Below are positions 60,450 to 64,000 of a stretch of 64,000 nt of DNA, piece after piece (position 1 is the stretch's first letter; every line of letters begins with the position of its first letter). Made by a program: the position numbers and the translations under genes. The DNA is from Eucommia ulmoides (taxonomy: Eukaryota > Streptophyta > Magnoliopsida > Garryales > Eucommiaceae). The stretch is taken from positions 7,821,726 through 7,885,725 of the forward strand of contig CM028327.1 of NCBI GenBank assembly GCA_016647705.1, read 5' to 3'. The notes beneath the pieces were generated by a model. The model did not search any database and was not told the origin of the DNA. It saw only the letters and a list, made by a program, of their open reading frames with translations.

Positions 60450-62640
60450 TCATATCAAATAATTTAAAACTAATAAATTCATAAATATTAAAATTATATA
60501 TGAAAGTGTTAAACATTGTAAATTTGATACATACGTGGGATTTAAACCAATCATGAAAACTGTCATTTCGAATCCGCTCAATCTCTCTTTCTTGCAGTCT
60601 TGAATTTCGATTCTTTCTCTTAATAACCGTAAAGTGTTCCCTGCATAAGCAATTCCAGTGTAACTTATTTGTGAAGATAAACTAATCCAATCATTGAAAT
60701 AATATTTACTCAAGAAATGGGGTAGGGGGATCAAAGTTGAAAAACACATATCTATGTGCTTGTATCTTTGTAATCTCATTCAACACAACTATTTCTGACT
60801 TCCCTAACGGTCGACCTATTTGCGAAAAAATAGATTGCATTTGTTTCATTTCACTATCATTTTCTTCATAATTTCTTGTAGACCGACTTAATTTTGACTC
60901 TACACCATTGAGATATCTTGAACAAAAAATCAATCATTCTTCTGTCAAATACCTTTCCGTAATAGAACCATCTGGATAAGCCCTATTCCACACATATGAT
61001 TTTAGAGTAAAAAGGAACTTGGAGATCCACAAAAATTCATTGCATATTAGATATTCAAATCTTAAATATAATTGAGAAAAAAAAAACATATTAAAACAAT
61101 GTAATTTTATTTAACATACCTCTCAACTCCATACATCCATCGATAATGTACAGACTCAACAACCTTTGCCTCTAATGGGAAATGAATAGCCAAATGAACC
61201 ATTACGTCAAAAAAACATGGGGGGAAAATCATTTCCAAATTTGATAAAATCAATGCAATCTTGTGTTTTAGTTGTTCCATCTTGGGTACACTTATCATTT
61301 TGCAGCATAATATTTTGAAAAAATCACAAATTTCTTTCAAAACAGAGCTCACTTCTTTTGGTAGCGCTCTATGCAAAGCCAAAGGAAGTAATTGTTCCAT
61401 CAAAATGTGATTGTTGTGACTCTTAAGCCCAACTATTTTGCATTGCGTTTCTTGTACACATCTTGATACATTCCCTGAATATCCATCTAGAACCTTTACA
61501 TTTTTCAACACTTTACAAAATCTATCCTTCTCACTTGGCAACATTGAGAAACAAGTAGGCGACAAATAAATTTTATTGCCTCTTTGTTGTGGGTGAAGAT
61601 CATCTCTAATTTTCATATCCACAAAGTCATGACGAGCCTTTATACCATCCTTTGTTTTTCCTTCAATATTTAGAGGTGTCCCCAAGATGTTATCATATAT
61701 GTTCTTCTCTATGTGCATCACATCCAAATTATGACGCAATAAGTTATTCTCCCAGTATGGTAATTTAAAAAATATATTTTTCTTCTTCCAATTATAAGGC
61801 GGACTCTTATCTGTGTTTTCTTCAGTTTCTCATCTTTTTCTTTTACTTTTTTTTGGGATATAATGTATTTTTTCAAGAGTAAAAACAAAAATCTGCAACT
61901 GAGCCAATACCTCGGACGCACATGGAGGAACATTGGGCTAAACTTCGTTCTTACTTTCCATCAAAAGACCTCTTGTCATATCTATACTTGTGGTTGATAC
62001 CTAGAAAATGTCGATGACCCATGTAACAATGTTTCTTACTATTGTTTATCCATTTGGACTGAGTATATTTGTTACAAGTAGGACATTCCATTTCACCCTT
62101 AGTGCTCCACCTAGATAAGTTTCCACAAGTTAGAAAATCATTTATTGTCCATAATAATGTCGCCTGCATCTGAAAATTTTGCTTAGTTGAGATGTCATAA
62201 GTGCGAAATCCACATTCCCACAACTAGTTGAGCTTATCTATCAAGGGTTGTAAATACACATCAATCATATTTCCACGAGCAGTAGAATCTAGTTAAGTAG
62301 AGATAATATATATGAATAAAGGTTGTTTCATACATAACTGAGGCGACAAGTTGTAAGGCATTAAAATAACATGCCAAGTACTATGCTTTATGCTCATTCT
62401 TCTGTAGGTATTAAAGCCATCACTTTCCAACTCAAGTCTCACATTACGAGGGTCAGAGGAGAATGACAGATATCTTGAATCAAAATCTTTCCATACTATT
62501 GAATTTGCAGGACGCCTTAAAAGCCCATCCTTTGTACGGTGTTCATCATATCATCTCATCAACGAAGCCGTCTTTGATGACATAAAGAGCCTTTGCAACC
62601 TAGGACAAGTCAGTGTATGAAAGTTTTCTTCAATCACAAC
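60450..62640 (-). pseudogene. CACTA (En/Spm) TNP2-type transposase remnant
   Basis: Read from 62640 down: degenerate N-terminal part with WKDFDSRYLSFSSDPRNVRL (62440-62510), then QATLLWTINDFLTCGNLSRW (about 62100-62160) of the Transposase_21 domain, then LDVMHIEKNIYDNILGTPLN and FFDVMVHLAIHFPLEAKVVE in the DUF4218 region (61107-61739), and after a probable intron IFCSRYLNGVESKLSR (60880-60930). These are in the expected order. Stops (for example near 62222) and frame breaks disrupt it. It is not within visible CACTA ends; the 54258-58353 element is a separate insertion without transposase. Confidence 0.85.
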
Positions 62641-62869
62641 TAGCCTAGGTCAGCGTTATAACGTTATCCACTTTGCAGGTTTCGGAGTTGAAGAAGAAAC
62701 AAGATACTCAATGTTAATGTATTATATGGGCTTGGCCCACATGACCCATTAGAGCAAAACTCTAGCCCCCACTTCCCCTATAAATATGTGTATATTGTTG
62801 TATTATAATTATATTACTTTTCATAATATTAATTCATGATTCTTCTCCCACTTCTCAATTATCTTAACT

Positions 62870-62882
62870 TGGTATCAAGAGC
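62870..62882 (+). other. Primer binding site (initiator Met tRNA type)
   Basis: TGGTATCAAGAGC differs from the usual TGGTATCAGAGC by one inserted base. It directly follows the LTR end, as expected. Confidence 0.7.
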
Positions 62883-63269
62883 AAGTTTTTTCTGGACGTG
62901 TTCTATTTGTTTTTTTTTTGAAACCCTAAAGCTTCCGTCGCCTCCGTCGTCTCTTTTCTCCCGCGGATGTCGTCACTGCTATAGGCTTCACCACCACTCA
63001 GGTATAAACAACCACCGCACCACCAACTTCCTCCTGCAGAGACGAACACAATGCCACCAAAATCACCGCCATCAGAGTATTAACGCCCTCACAAGCGCCA
63101 CCAACAGCCTGCAGTAACTACTAGCCGCGCCGTCTCGAATTTTTGGCTCTACTGCCTTAACCAGGGCTCCAAATTCACTCCACAATATACCAACGGAACC
63201 GTCTCGACAAGACAATTCCAAAACCATAAATTTTATCTCCGGAAACTTCCGCATGCGCTCGCACACGTC

Positions 63270-63545
63270 GCCCATCTGTGGCGTGTCAGATCTATTCGCA
63301 GCCTAGCCAATCGGCAACCCAGTCAGCGCTACCTCAGCACCCAGTTAGCACCACATCATCGTTGACCCATGCCACATCAGCATTGACCAACTGCCATGTT
63401 AGTGCCACCTCAGCACCGCGTCGGCACCACCTCAACCCCCATAAACACCACGTCATCGTTGACCGTGCCACATCAACGTTGACTGTCTACCACGTTGGCA
63501 TTGACTGACACATAAGCACCTTACTGTCTCGTCAACTTCTACCAC
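63270..63545 (+). repeat. Degenerate CCACGTCAGC...TTGAC repeats in the copia leader
   Basis: About a dozen loose copies of CCACRTCAGCAYTGACC-type phrases in direct orientation, 15-25 bases apart. Confidence 0.6.
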
Positions 63546-63760
63546 GTCATCGGTATATTCTTTGTCCCGGTTCAGGCCTTTGTTTATCGGTTTTCTGTAA
63601 ACTTGGACCGATTCCTGGGGTTTTTTCGACGTTCTGATTCTGTTTTTGGTCTTCGTTTTGTGATTTGAGGCTCACAGTATATACTTTTATCTATATTCGC
63701 ATGGTTTCTACGCCGGTTCACCTGTTTCTCGCCCGGTTCTTGGAGATTTAATATCGATTC

Positions 63761-63997
63761 ATGGATAGTTTTGGCATTCTGAATCCATCCATGACAACAG
63801 CTTCCCCAGGTTCAACAGCAATGTCTGTGGGTTCTTCACTCATTATTAATGCCAAAGAGGGTTTAGATCCTACCTCCTCTACTGTCACCATGTCTATTGC
63901 AGATTTGACCCCATTTCTCATTCATATCTTCTCCAAAATTGGTATTAGTACAAATCTTTCCCTTGCTCTATCACTTACTACAGGTAATTCCTTTTAG
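63761..63997 (+). CDS. Possible N-terminus of copia gag
   Basis: An ATG at 63761 opens a 78-codon frame rich in Ser and Thr (MDSFGILNPSMTTASPG), ending with TAG at 63995. Position about 890 bases after the primer site fits a gag start, but no gag domain is reached before the window ends. The stop may be a nonsense codon, or the frame may be chance. Confidence 0.3.
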   Translation: MDSFGILNPSMTTASPGSTAMSVGSSLIINAKEGLDPTSSTVTMSIADLTPFLIHIFSKIGISTNLSLALSLTTGNSF

Positions 63998-64000
63998 TTC

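Larger units (their letters stand above)
62712..64000 (+). mobile_element. Start of a Ty1-copia element (LTR, primer site, leader), cut by window end
   Basis: A short LTR starts TGTTAATGTATTATATGGGC at 62712 and ends near 62869; it contains CTATAAATATG (62779-62789), a TATA box. TGGTATCAAGAGC at 62870 resembles the initiator Met-tRNA primer site of copia elements. The leader from 62883 to 63760 has no convincing ORF except small ones. The 5' truncated end cuts the CACTA remnant somewhere in 62640-62711. Confidence 0.7.

Overview
The window is nuclear DNA of a flowering plant, most likely a eudicot. It is AT-rich and carries spliced genes with GT-AG introns, plant-type transposons of nearly every class, and one plant-specific purine permease gene. 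I see no rRNA, tRNA or CRISPR array. Almost every coding region is transposon-derived and decayed; many breaks are TAG/TAA/TGA codons where the family has Gln or Trp, as expected for old methylated repeats.

Layout. 1 to ~11.28 kb: a long Kaonashi-type MULE (Mutator-like element) with a spliced ULP1-like (C48) cysteine protease gene on + and a MuDR-type transposase on -, in convergent orientation. Their introns and spacers carry a dispersed perfect 20-bp palindrome and tandem arrays built around it. A ~690-bp inverted derivative keeping only the two ends of this element lies at 45.39-46.08 kb. 11.3-17.1 kb: gene-free DNA with several MITE or fold-back elements, including an 798-bp hAT-like one. 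17.1-27.3 kb: a minus-strand Ty1-copia polyprotein interrupted by a 4,284-bp hAT element (perfect 8-bp target duplication, transposase with one nonsense codon) and by a 2.57-kb solo LTR (5-bp duplication). 27.3-35.5 kb: the 3' part of a minus-strand Ty3-gypsy element of Tat/Retand type, with pol, a 92-bp tandem repeat array, an antisense ORF and a 3' LTR that contains a second solo LTR. 35.55-40.98 kb: a gag-only LTR element with both LTRs, inserted in what looks like another LTR (flank 40.98-42.73 kb). 42.76-44.15 kb: a solo LTR of the same family in opposite orientation. 44.3-44.9 kb: a Myb/SANT-like gene remnant.

46-60.3 kb is the only stretch with a host-type gene. A purine permease (PUP) gene with three exons at 51.46-52.98 kb is intact except for a 1-base deletion in exon 3. 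Its ~2-kb upstream region is duplicated downstream (53.7-60.27 kb), but that copy is split by a 4.1-kb CACTA element and a ~1-kb insertion and ends before any coding sequence. The unsplit copy serves as an empty-site control for both insertions. 60.45-62.64 kb holds a CACTA transposase remnant; 62.71 kb to the end is the start of a plus-strand Ty1-copia element (short LTR, Met-tRNA primer site, leader).

The most unusual structure is the MULE: two convergent genes embedded in a self-similar landscape of 20-bp palindromes found only outside the exons.
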